Assembly: GCA_016177905.1 (NCBI GenBank)
Contig: JACOUK010000035.1
Coordinates: 1 to 12,308, forward strand
Length of the DNA stretch: 12,308 nucleotides
Reading direction: 5' to 3'
DNA from: Candidatus Spechtiibacteriota bacterium
GTDB taxonomy: Bacteria; Patescibacteriota; Minisyncoccia; Spechtbacterales; HO2-43-30
Below the pieces are notes generated by a model. The model saw nothing but the letters and a program-made list of their open reading frames with translations, was not told the DNA's origin and did no database searches. Numbering within the stretch: position 1 is the stretch's first letter; every line of letters begins with the position of its first letter. The translations under genes were made by a program, and so were the position numbers. Of this stretch, positions 6,458 through 12,308 are shown piece by piece.

Positions 6458-6495
6458 CCCGCCTGAATGTCTCGCGAAGCGAGACTTTCGGCGGG
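6458..6495. repeat. 38-bp palindrome abutting the tRNA-Gly 3' half
   Basis: CCCGCC (6458-6463) pairs with GGCGGG (6490-6495) around GTCTCGC-GAA-GCGAGAC (6469-6485). It shares its core with the repeat at 5928-5944. Its right end is the last base before the tRNA-Gly 3' half, so it marks the right edge of the insert. Confidence 0.7.
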
Positions 6496-6532
6496 CAAGG
6501 TCGAAGCGCCGGTCCGATTCCGGTATCCCGCT
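6496..6532 (+). pseudogene. 3' half of an interrupted tRNA-Gly(CCC)
   Basis: The 37-nt segment starts with CAA (anticodon base 36 and loop). It continues with GGTCG (6499-6503), variable loop AAGC, T arm GCCGG-TCCGATT-CCGGT (6508-6524), acceptor strand ATCCCGC (6525-6531) and discriminator T. Joined to 5949-5982 it gives 71 nt, the same length as the intact neighbour, with anticodon CCC. The T loop reads TCC rather than TTC, so the base normally changed to pseudouridine-55 is C. This is a sign of decay or relaxed constraint. Confidence 0.8.
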
Positions 6533-6579
6533 CAAAGATTGCTTTATATTTTCTTGCGTTTTTCTCACTTATGGCTTAC

Positions 6580-6585
6580 GATAAT
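6580..6585 (+). promoter_or_regulatory. Possible -10 element for ftsH-like gene
   Basis: GATAAT at 6580-6585 is one base from the consensus -10. The best -35 candidate, TTGCGT at 6554-6559, is 20 bp away, which is long. The interval 6533-6641 holds no other feature apart from the ribosome site GGAGGG at 6628-6633, 8 bases before the ATG at 6642. Confidence 0.3.
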
Positions 6586-6641
6586 AGAAGATGAGTTTTT
6601 TGAAAATTTGCCAAAACATCCTGGACTGGAGGGATTGAGAG

Positions 6642-8606
6642 ATGAAATTCGTGAAAAGCAAGAGGTTGCTCATAGTCGCGGCGCTTTTGTTGGTTGCTGG
6701 TATATTCTTCTTTTTTGGGATTAAATCTCTGATACCAAAAAAGGATATTCCGCGCAAACCGGAGACAAACAGTGCGGTATTTTATGATGTTTTTGAGGCA
6801 CTTGTGGGATACAAACTGGTCGCGGAGGTATGGATAGAAACAAAAGAAGATTACCAGAAATTGACCGTCATGCTACGAGATCAGACATCCATTGATATGG
6901 ACAAGGAGCAACAGTGGGATAAGGAGCTCTTGTACTGGAACAAGCTTCCTTCATGGCTTAAAGAGCAGGGAGCCAAGCAACGGATGGACCTCACTGACTC
7001 TGGACTGTCAGTAGAAGTAACGTTTCCGGAATCGCAAGCATACTTTGTGTACGTGCCTCGGACGGATATGGGTTTTTTGGGATGGCTGACAGCAAACAAG
7101 GTAACGCCGCATACCGTTCCAAAGTACGATTGGCGGCCTATCATTATCTGGGTGGTCCCATCGCTTCTTTTGATCGCTGTTATCGCAGGCGGAACTTGGT
7201 GGATGGTGACACGCGGGCCATTAGGCGGGGCAATGCGCGGCTTCGGGAAAAAAGAAAAAAGAGAGGGAATAGAAAGGCCAAAGGAACGCTTCAGCGACGT
7301 TGCCGGGATGGAAGAAATTATCAGAGAAGTAAATTTTATCGTCAAGTTTTTCAAAAAGCCGTATATTCTCAAACGATTGGGCGGGAAACCGAAAAAAGGA
7401 GTGCTACTTTCTGGCCCTCCGGGAGTTGGAAAGACACTTTTGGCGCGGGCTATCGCGGGCGAAGCGAACGTGAATTTCTTCCCCATAACCGGATCAGAAT
7501 TTGTTGAGATGTTTGTGGGAGTAGGCGCAAGCAGAATCAGGGATTTATTCAGTACGGCAAAAAAATTCGCCCCAGCGATTATTTTTATAGATGAAGTTGA
7601 TTCTCTGGGGAAAAGGCAAGCGGGGCTCGGCGATTCTGCCGGACAGGAGTATCGCCAAACGTTAAATCAGCTTTTGGCTGAGATGGACGGATTTGATTCG
7701 CTTTCAGGGATTCTTGTCATATTTGCATCAAACTTTCCCGAACTCATCGATCCGGCGTTACGGAGAAAGGGCAGGATAGATAGCGAAATCAAGATCCCTC
7801 TTCCTTCTCTTGCGGGAAGAAAAGCAATTTTGACGGTTCACCTTCGAAATCAGACTAAAGGCAATGTTCTAGATACAGATGTTGATATAGATAAGTTGGC
7901 AAACAAAACCTACAATTTTTCCGGAGCAGACATAGCAAACTTTGCGAACGAAGCTGTTTTCGTGGCGGCAAAGAAAGAAAAAGATAAAATCAGCAAAGTG
8001 GATTTCGATGAAGCATTTGATATCATCGTGCTCGGGCTTGCCGGAAAACCGGTAGGAGACTTGGAGGAAAGGGGGAAAACCGCTATTGCTGAAGCAGGGC
8101 ATGCGCTTGTCGCAAGGCTTCTTCCAGCGCTTCAAAAATTACCAATACAAGTTGCAAGCATTTTGAGAAGGGCAGATTCTATGGGTCTCGTGCAGCTCAT
8201 CCAAGAGGGAGATATGCGTTCTGTGACAAAGGAAGAGTTGGAAGCGCAAATTTGTTTCTGTTTCGGGCACAGGGTTGCAGAACAAATAGTTTATGGGGTT
8301 ATTTCGTCCGGAGCTAGCACTGATCTTGGCAATGCTACTCGTATTGCCCACGACATGGTTAGAAAATATGGTATGAGCGAACTCGGCCCCATTGTTGTCT
8401 CTGAAGAAACAAGCGAAACAACACGGCGAGATTGCGACATGGCGGCAATGAAAATTCTCGCGGCTTGCGAGAAACGAACCGAGGATCTCCTGCGCGCCAA
8501 CGAACGAATACTGCGCGGTTTGGCAGACGCACTTGTCCTAAAAGAAGAGCTGCGAGTACAGGAAGTCGACGACTTGATACGTCTATTGCAGTCCGAAGCG
8601 GCATGA
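6642..8606 (+). CDS. ftsH: FtsH-like membrane AAA+ protein with altered zinc-protease motif
   Basis: The 654-residue protein has FtsH architecture. It has a membrane helix (about 8-30), an outer domain (31-165) and a second helix (167-188). The AAA+ domain contains Walker A GPPGVGKT (258-265), pore loop MFVGVG (290-295), Walker B IIFIDEVD (313-320) and second region of homology with RKGR (375-378, both arginines kept). A peptidase M41-like domain follows. In FtsH that domain carries HEAGH, with two zinc-binding His and a catalytic Glu. Here residues 483-487 are AEAGH, so the first His is lost. The third ligand region GASTDLGNAT (557-566) is retained. ATP use is therefore expected but peptide cleavage is doubtful. 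The start has a strong ribosome site, GGAGGG at 6628-6633. The next gene is a second FtsH-like ATPase. The symbol names the family and does not claim protease activity. Confidence 0.85.
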   Translation: MKFVKSKRLLIVAALLLVAGIFFFFGIKSLIPKKDIPRKPETNSAVFYDVFEALVGYKLVAEVWIETKEDYQKLTVMLRDQTSIDMDKEQQWDKELLYWNKLPSWLKEQGAKQRMDLTDSGLSVEVTFPESQAYFVYVPRTDMGFLGWLTANKVTPHTVPKYDWRPIIIWVVPSLLLIAVIAGGTWWMVTRGPLGGAMRGFGKKEKREGIERPKERFSDVAGMEEIIREVNFIVKFFKKPYILKRLGGKPKKGVLLSGPPGVGKTLLARAIAGEANVNFFPITGSEFVEMFVGVGASRIRDLFSTAKKFAPAIIFIDEVDSLGKRQAGLGDSAGQEYRQTLNQLLAEMDGFDSLSGILVIFASNFPELIDPALRRKGRIDSEIKIPLPSLAGRKAILTVHLRNQTKGNVLDTDVDIDKLANKTYNFSGADIANFANEAVFVAAKKEKDKISKVDFDEAFDIIVLGLAGKPVGDLEERGKTAIAEAGHALVARLLPALQKLPIQVASILRRADSMGLVQLIQEGDMRSVTKEELEAQICFCFGHRVAEQIVYGVISSGASTDLGNATRIAHDMVRKYGMSELGPIVVSEETSETTRRDCDMAAMKILAACEKRTEDLLRANERILRGLADALVLKEELRVQEVDDLIRLLQSEAA

Positions 8607-8622
8607 AATTCATGCCGTTTTT
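8599..8622 (+). terminator. Intrinsic terminator overlapping the ftsH-like stop codon
   Basis: CGGCATGA (8599-8606) and TCATGCCG (8610-8617) form a perfect 8-bp stem with a 3-nt loop, followed by five T (8618-8622). The stop codon TGA (8604-8606) lies within the left arm. Confidence 0.8.
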
Positions 8623-8715
8623 GTTTTCATTGCGCCCCCTCCCTTTTCGTAGTAGAGTAGAGAGACTCGAGAGTTTGTTCTTTTTCAAAGTAAAATACAG
8701 AAAGGAGATCGCAAG

Positions 8716-10287
8716 ATGGATATAAAGATCGACCGCCGAAGGATTGTGCCAGCAGTTTTCGTTTTGCTCATTGCGACTATCATCGTTACCCCATGCGTGT
8801 ACGCGGCGTTCATGATTCAGGCGCGCGTAAGCGGGGATACCCAGTATATCGACGCCTTTCCCGTGATTGGCGCAAGATTACAAAAAGAGCGCCTGCGGGA
8901 AGAAGATCAAAAACTCAAAGAAGATCTTTGGGCAGGGGAATATGCCACATTGCCTCATAAAAATTACGGAGAATGGACGAGCGATGTTCTCTACTCCCAG
9001 GCATTAGTAAAGTCGATTGAATGGAAGAGAATTGCGTGGTTTCGCGGCAATGAAGTTGTAACGAAAGATATCCGCGTTCTTCTTTCGTATCCCGACCGGT
9101 TGGTTATCGGAGAGTTGCCTATGGTCGCAGAGTCGGAGCTTCAAGAAAGACGTCGGATAATTGACTATGACATCGTCAATATTGTTAACGCAAAGCACGC
9201 AGAACAGAAATTGCCGCCGCTTGATATTATTGATTCTGCAATAGACGTGAGACTTTCTCAAACAAACCCCTTTCTTCGTTGGCTTCTTGAAAATCCTCTC
9301 AATCTCGTAATGCTCCTTGCGATGTTCGCGGCTCTTTGGATGTTTTATCCGATTTTTGACCAAGTAAGAAACAGTTTTAGCAGTAAAATAATTTCGAAAC
9401 CCTTTACGCCAACCGGTGAAACAGTAAAAGACGTAGGAGGACTTCCCGAGTTTAAAGAATTGGTCGAGTCATTTACTGTGATACTCGATCACCCCGATAT
9501 TATTCGGAGCTTCGGCGGCAACACACAGCCGTGTATTCTTTTCAGCGGGCCTCCGGGCGGCGGGAAAAGCATGTGCGCCCGCGTGTTGGGGAATATCGCG
9601 TGCAAGAAAGAGGTTTATGTAAGAGTAATAGACTGCGCGCTTCTCATGGCTGGCGGAAGCGCTCCGGCCCGGATTCGCGACGTGTTTCGTCGGGCAAGAA
9701 AACACGATCGGGCTTTCTTAATTTTTGATGAAGTGGAATCGTTCACACGCGCGCGCCGCTTGACCCAAAGCGGCGTTGAGGAGGAAAAGAGCGACGCTCT
9801 CATTGAGTTTATCACCGAGCTCGATGGGGTTACAAAATACCCCTCAAAGGACGAGTCTTCCATACGATCCATTATGGTGTTGGCAATGACCAATCGCCCC
9901 GAACTTGTTGATAAGGCGTTGCTTCGGTCTCGTAGGATCGGCGCTCATGTGGAATTTCCCACGAGTAGAAAGGCGAGTGATCGAAGAGAAATTCTCGAAA
10001 TTCACAGTCATGGGAAGTTCCTGCCGCCCGACCAAAAGAATGAGTGGCTTGATCGGCTCGCCGAAAGCACGCAGAATTTCAGTGGGGCGGACCTTGCCGC
10101 GCTGATGGAAGAGGGAGCTGGCACAACAGGCGTTCGCTACGCGAAACAAGGAGGCAGAAAAGTTCCTCCGGACGTGTTTGTTTCTTTTGAGGATCTGGAA
10201 GATGCCCGCACGAAGATAGTGCAAAAGAATAGAAAACTAAAAGCCCCTGATCAAAATTCGGGCCGAGCCCTTCCCTCACAGGGATAG
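8716..10287 (+). CDS. FtsH-like membrane AAA+ ATPase lacking a peptidase domain
   Basis: This 523-residue protein has an N-terminal membrane helix (about 11-32), an outer domain rich in charge (about 33-190), a second helix (193-213) and one AAA+ domain. Motifs are DVGG (239-242, FtsH has DVAG), Walker A GPPGGGKS (278-285), Walker B FLIFDE (334-339), sensor 1 MTNRP (391-395) and LLRSRR (402-407) at the arginine-finger site. FSGADLAALMEEGA (455-468) is in the lid. The chain ends soon after the lid, with no M41 domain. The pore-loop position that is Phe in the preceding protein (MFVGVG) is Ala here (LMAGGS). It may act as an ATP-driven remodelling subunit, alone or mixed with the neighbour, but this is inference. 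A strong ribosome site, AGGAGA (8703-8708), lies 7 bases before the ATG. The last ~15 residues are encoded by the terminator hairpin. Confidence 0.85.
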   Translation: MDIKIDRRRIVPAVFVLLIATIIVTPCVYAAFMIQARVSGDTQYIDAFPVIGARLQKERLREEDQKLKEDLWAGEYATLPHKNYGEWTSDVLYSQALVKSIEWKRIAWFRGNEVVTKDIRVLLSYPDRLVIGELPMVAESELQERRRIIDYDIVNIVNAKHAEQKLPPLDIIDSAIDVRLSQTNPFLRWLLENPLNLVMLLAMFAALWMFYPIFDQVRNSFSSKIISKPFTPTGETVKDVGGLPEFKELVESFTVILDHPDIIRSFGGNTQPCILFSGPPGGGKSMCARVLGNIACKKEVYVRVIDCALLMAGGSAPARIRDVFRRARKHDRAFLIFDEVESFTRARRLTQSGVEEEKSDALIEFITELDGVTKYPSKDESSIRSIMVLAMTNRPELVDKALLRSRRIGAHVEFPTSRKASDRREILEIHSHGKFLPPDQKNEWLDRLAESTQNFSGADLAALMEEGAGTTGVRYAKQGGRKVPPDVFVSFEDLEDARTKIVQKNRKLKAPDQNSGRALPSQG

Positions 10288-10301
10288 AGAGGGGCTTTTT
10301 T
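10239..10301 (+). terminator. Intrinsic terminator overlapping the AAA+ gene's 3' end
   Basis: AAAAGCCCCT (10239-10248) pairs with AGGGGCTTTT (10290-10299), and the T run ends at 10301. A smaller hairpin, CCCT-CAC-AGGG, lies within it. The gene's stop codon TAG (10285-10287) is inside the structure. Confidence 0.8.
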
Positions 10302-10314
10302 GTACGCGATTGAT

Positions 10315-10342
10315 TTGCGAAATGAGATGTTTGTGATACGAT
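10315..10342 (+). promoter_or_regulatory. Promoter for tRNA-Thr
   Basis: TTGCGA (10315-10320) and TACGAT (10337-10342) are separated by 16 bp. TGA immediately before the -10 makes it an extended -10 element. It lies between the preceding terminator and the tRNA, which it should serve. Confidence 0.55.
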
Positions 10343-10357
10343 GATTTTGCGAAAGCC

Positions 10358-10394
10358 CCCAGCTTAGCTGGGTTTGGCCAAGCTAAGCTTGGCC
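10358..10394. repeat. Twin palindromes in the tRNA-Thr leader
   Basis: CCCAGCTTAGCTGGG (10358-10372) is followed by GGCCAAGCT-A-AGCTTGGCC (10376-10394). They can form two small hairpins, or one competing hairpin in which AGCTTAGCT (10361-10369) pairs with AGCTAAGCT (10381-10389). The right arm overlaps the first three bases of the tRNA. Confidence 0.65.
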
Positions 10395-10463
10395 AGCGTA
10401 GCTCAGTGGTAGAGCAATTGTTTCGTAAACAATAGGTCGTCGGTTCGAGCCCGACCGCTGGCT
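10392..10463 (+). tRNA. tRNA-Thr(CGT)
   Basis: This is a 72-nt cloverleaf. The acceptor GCCAGCG (10392-10398) pairs with CGCTGGC (10456-10462), with discriminator T at 10463. The D arm is GCTC...GAGC. The anticodon stem ATTGT/ACAAT encloses TTCGTAA with anticodon CGT at 10424-10426, reading ACG. The T arm is GTCGG-TTCGAGC-CCGAC. CCA is not encoded. The opposite-strand zinc-ribbon gene ends on its final base. Confidence 0.95.
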
Positions 10464-10648
10464 TAAAGATTAGACTTTCGGTTTTTGACCAAATTTTCTA
10501 TCGCACTAGCGGTAATTTCTATGTTGCAACTGTGATGCTCTTTGCACCACGCCTCGCATTTTTCCGCTTGCGCTCGATCTTCGTAGTGGAAGCCGCACTC
10601 ATTGCACTGGTATAGCATTTTTTCGTTTTGTTGTGTAAGCTTAACCAT
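10463..10648 (-). CDS. Small cysteine-rich zinc-ribbon-like protein, 61 aa
   Basis: The protein contains YQCNECGFHYEDRAQAEKCEAWC, with Cys at 15, 18, 31, 35 and 41. The CxxC and CxxxC pairs are a likely zinc site, and YQCNECGFHY resembles the zinc knuckle of many small bacterial proteins. I recognise similar short proteins from Parcubacteria, but no function is known to me. The start ATG (10646-10648) lies 2 bases after the stop of ccdA, so it is probably the last gene of that operon and translated by coupling. A second ATG at residue 11 (10616-10618) is also possible and would still keep all cysteines. No ribosome site supports either one. The stop codon shares one base with tRNA-Thr on the other strand. 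Confidence 0.7.
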   Translation of the reverse strand: MVKLTQQNEKMLYQCNECGFHYEDRAQAEKCEAWCKEHHSCNIEITASAIENLVKNRKSNL

Positions 10649-10650
10649 AA

Positions 10651-11406
10651 TTACAGATAATCTAATAAACTATTGTAGTTTATAAAATTGAACCATTGAT
10701 AAAAATACGCGATCCACACGCCGAGCTTGTTTGTGAAGAGAAGGATGCCAAGAAAAACAAGAAACAGCCCTCCGATAATCGAAATAACATTGAGATATTT
10801 GCTCAACTTTGAGATATAGTTTGACGCAGAACCTATGCCTGCGGCGATGATGAGGAACGGCACCGCAAGTCCGAGAGAGAAAACCGAAAGAAAGAACGCT
10901 CCTTGCCCAACTGTTGCCGATGCCGCGGCAAGCGTCAGAATTGATCCTAAGATAGGTCCGACACACGGAGTCCAGCTAAAAGCGAATGTCGCTCCGAAAA
11001 TGAGAGAACTTGCCGGATTGCCCGGCTTCAACGTCTTTATTCTTCCGATATTTTTCTCAACATTCAAAAACGGCAGCCGCAGAACTCCTATCACGAAGAG
11101 CCCAAAAAGTATTACGAAAATACCGCCGATTCGCGAGAGCCAAATCCGATATTGGGTAAGAGCGGAGCCGCCAAGACCGAAAAGACTGCCGAGCAATATG
11201 AAAATAAAACTGAAACCAACAACAAACAAAAGTCCGTTCAAAAAAATTTTCCTTCGTGCCGATTTGGATTTCAGCGGGTCCTGCAAATCCTGCGTCGAAA
11301 CGCCGCTGATGAATCCCAAATACCCGGGCACCAAAGGAAGGGTGCAAGGGGCAAGAAAGGTGAGAATGCCGGCGATAAATGCGGGGATGATAAGTGAAAA
11401 TTCCAT
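10651..11406 (-). CDS. ccdA: CcdA-family thiol-disulfide transporter (DsbD membrane domain type)
   Basis: The 251-residue membrane protein has the two conserved half-sites of the CcdA/DsbD-beta family: LAPCTLPLVPGYL (Cys21) in the first helix and SWTPCVGPILGSIL (Cys148) in the fourth. The rest is hydrophobic, consistent with six membrane helices and a short basic loop (QDLQDPLKSKSARRK, about 39-53). In known systems this pair of cysteines takes electrons from cytoplasmic thioredoxin and delivers them to a thioredoxin-like protein outside the membrane. The gene just upstream encodes exactly such a protein (TlpA-like), with a gap of only 6 bases, so the two are likely partners in one operon. 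Cytochrome c maturation is one usual role, but no cytochrome gene is seen here, so disulfide reduction or repair is equally likely. Confidence 0.9.
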   Translation of the reverse strand: MEFSLIIPAFIAGILTFLAPCTLPLVPGYLGFISGVSTQDLQDPLKSKSARRKIFLNGLLFVVGFSFIFILLGSLFGLGGSALTQYRIWLSRIGGIFVILFGLFVIGVLRLPFLNVEKNIGRIKTLKPGNPASSLIFGATFAFSWTPCVGPILGSILTLAAASATVGQGAFFLSVFSLGLAVPFLIIAAGIGSASNYISKLSKYLNVISIIGGLFLVFLGILLFTNKLGVWIAYFYQWFNFINYNSLLDYL

Positions 11407-11412
11407 AGTTAC

Positions 11413-11961
11413 TTATGATGAGAGTAATTTTTGAATCTTTTGGCGCATCTCGTTTATATCCATCGGTCCTCGCTTGCGCTCAACAATATTTCCGTCTCTA
11501 TCTACAAAAATTGTTTCCGGCATGGAAAATCCGCCGATGGATTGGTAAAACGAGTCAGAAGGGTCAAGCAGAAAGACAAGATTATTTGTAGTTCCTTGTT
11601 GGTCGGTATATCCCTTTGCGACTCCCAATGACTCTGCGCGGTCAATTGCAATAATCGCGATTTTATCGCCAAACTCTTTTTGGACTGTCGCGAAATCAGG
11701 CAATTCCTGTTTGCAGAAAGGACACCATGCCGCCCAAGAGTTAATCACCACTGGTTTACCGGCAAAGTCCGTAAGGCTTACTGTCTTGCCGCTGTAATCT
11801 TGGAGATGGAAATCCGGCGCTTTGTTAGATTTTGTGGGCTCTTCCTCTCGAGTTGTCACAATGGGCGGGGGTACGTTTTCGCGTTGCCCTGTCCTTGAAA
11901 GAGTAAACCAACCGACTGCGACAACGACTATAATACCAACGATAGCTAAAACTTTGTTCAT
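11413..11961 (-). CDS. Membrane-anchored thioredoxin-like protein (TlpA/ResA family)
   Basis: The protein is 182 residues. An N-terminal membrane anchor (about 4-20, followed by LSRTG) leads into a Pro/Glu-rich linker and then a thioredoxin fold. APDFHLQDYSGKTVSLTDFAGKPVVINSWAAWC is the usual TlpA/AhpC-TSA entry. The redox centre is WCPFC (79-83) and the cis-proline is in SMPET (Pro148). It should sit on the outer face of the membrane and reduce disulfides, with electrons supplied by the CcdA encoded next. TlpA, ResA and related proteins cannot be separated by eye, so no symbol is given. No ribosome site is evident before the ATG at 11959-11961. A TATAAT at 12010-12015 gives a leader of about 40 bases. 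Confidence 0.9.
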   Translation of the reverse strand: MNKVLAIVGIIVVVAVGWFTLSRTGQRENVPPPIVTTREEEPTKSNKAPDFHLQDYSGKTVSLTDFAGKPVVINSWAAWCPFCKQELPDFATVQKEFGDKIAIIAIDRAESLGVAKGYTDQQGTTNNLVFLLDPSDSFYQSIGGFSMPETIFVDRDGNIVERKRGPMDINEMRQKIQKLLSS

Positions 11962-12009
11962 ATTTGTGTGTGTATGGTTATTAACTTTTTTATTTTCTCG
12001 ACCTTCTCA

Positions 12010-12015
12010 ATTATA
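12010..12015 (-). promoter_or_regulatory. Exact -10 element upstream of tlpA-ccdA operon
   Basis: On the minus strand the sequence reads TATAAT, preceded by TTTG, just after the DUF3179 stop codon. The -35 region at usual spacing (around 12033-12038) is poor. The promoter would serve the tlpA-like, ccdA and zinc-ribbon genes. Confidence 0.4.
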
Positions 12016-12019
12016 CAAA

Positions 12020-12308
12020 TTATTGTAACAATTCCGTATCGGGATGCGCGGCAACCCACGAAAACCAGAATGAGCCAAATGGATTGATGCGGACAAGTTC
12101 TCCCTCATTTTTCTTCTCAAAAAGACGGACGGCATCAATCTCTTTTTCGTACTCCGCAATAATCGTTTTTTCTTGAAAAATATCTTCGACCCTTTCTGCC
12201 TTTTTTATGGCTGGCGGCCAGTATGCTTTGGCCTGGCCGTTTACTACTATTCCCAAAATAAATTCCTTTTCGCCTAACCGGCTGTCTTTTTTAAAAAAAA
12301 AAAAAAAA
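12020..12308 (-). CDS. DUF3179 domain protein, C-terminal end (5' end outside window)
   Basis: Read on the minus strand the frame is open from the window edge to the TAA at 12020-12022. Two blocks fit DUF3179 (PF11376): FILGIVVNGQAKAY (starting near 12262), and near the end FWFSWVAAHPDTELLQ. The family's function is unknown to me. The TTG at 12256 is an internal Leu in FILGIVV, not a start. Residues before KDSRLGEKEF come from the terminal A run and may be unreliable. The gene is upstream of the TlpA-like gene on the same strand with a 58-base gap, so it may be part of the same redox neighbourhood. Confidence 0.7.
   Translation of the reverse strand, partial: FFFFFKKDSRLGEKEFILGIVVNGQAKAYWPPAIKKAERVEDIFQEKTIIAEYEKEIDAVRLFEKKNEGELVRINPFGSFWFSWVAAHPDTELLQ
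12293..12308. repeat. A16 homopolymer at window end
   Basis: Sixteen A follow six T (12287-12292). The run falls inside the DUF3179 frame, where it would encode a stretch of Phe unlike the family. It is probably a sequencing or assembly edge. Confidence 0.6.

Noticed and set aside
5983..6495. Group I intron in the tRNA-Gly anticodon loop
   Set aside because: Bacterial tRNA introns of this type occur at this site and can carry endonucleases, but no conserved core elements are visible, the 5' exon does not end in U, and the insert contains a whole tRNA. Most of the non-coding part is simple palindromes.
5909..6495. CRISPR array
   Set aside because: The repeated words are palindromes at irregular spacing with different flanks. 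There are no regular spacers and no cas genes.
6398..6495. Rho-independent terminator after tRNA-Gly
   Set aside because: Strong stems are present but no T run follows them. The sequence continues directly into the tRNA 3' half.
5949..6532. Split tRNA read as tRNA-Arg(CCT), using T5983 as the third anticodon base
   Set aside because: The discriminator U73, the C2-G71 pair and the near identity of its D and anticodon arms to the neighbouring tRNA-Gly favour glycine and CCC.
8671..8696. Promoter TTGTTC / TAAAAT before the second AAA+ gene
   Set aside because: The spacing is only 10 bp, too short for a sigma-70 type promoter. No better pair was found in 8623-8702, although one must exist if the terminator at 8599-8622 is effective.

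Overview
The window looks like a chromosome segment from a Candidate Phyla Radiation bacterium, most likely a Parcubacteria-type Patescibacterium. This is inferred from its typical gene families (DUF4012 cell-envelope protein, a short FtsB-like protein, tiny membrane and zinc-ribbon proteins, a small GIY-YIG protein), from compact spacing with overlapping ends, and from many short GC-rich palindromes. No sequence search was possible, so the assignment rests on recognised protein motifs.

Layout, left to right. Bases 2-5180 hold a plus-strand series: the end of a DUF4012 protein, the lipid II flippase murJ (overlapping it by ATGA), then lepA (elongation factor 4) behind its own promoter and hairpin. 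The lepA gene carries an in-frame palindromic insertion. Bases 5181-5441 hold a 34-residue membrane protein on the minus strand and a 108-bp inverted repeat, followed by an FtsB/DivIC-like division gene.

Bases 5877-6641 are the most unusual part. A tRNA-Gly(CCC) gene is cut exactly inside its anticodon. Its 5' half (34 nt) lies at 5949-5982 and its 3' half (37 nt) at 6496-6532. Together they would make a 71-nt tRNA with a perfect acceptor stem. The 513 bp between them carry a GIY-YIG nuclease ORF, a complete second 71-nt tRNA-Gly(CCC) and several palindromes. This looks like an element that broke a tRNA gene and carries a working replacement.

Bases 6642-10301 encode two successive FtsH-like membrane AAA+ proteins. 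The first keeps the M41 peptidase domain but has AEAGH in place of the zinc motif HEAGH. The second has the FtsH layout of two membrane segments plus an AAA+ domain, but no peptidase domain at all. Both probably use ATP without proteolysis. Each ends in an intrinsic terminator that overlaps its stop codon or 3' coding end.

Bases 10302-12308 hold a tRNA-Thr(CGT) with a clear promoter, then a convergent minus-strand cluster: the end of a DUF3179 protein (running off the window), a TlpA/ResA-like thioredoxin, a CcdA thiol-disulfide transporter and a small cysteine-rich zinc-ribbon protein. This is a redox cluster: CcdA would pass electrons across the membrane to the anchored thioredoxin. The window ends in a run of 16 A, which may be a contig edge.
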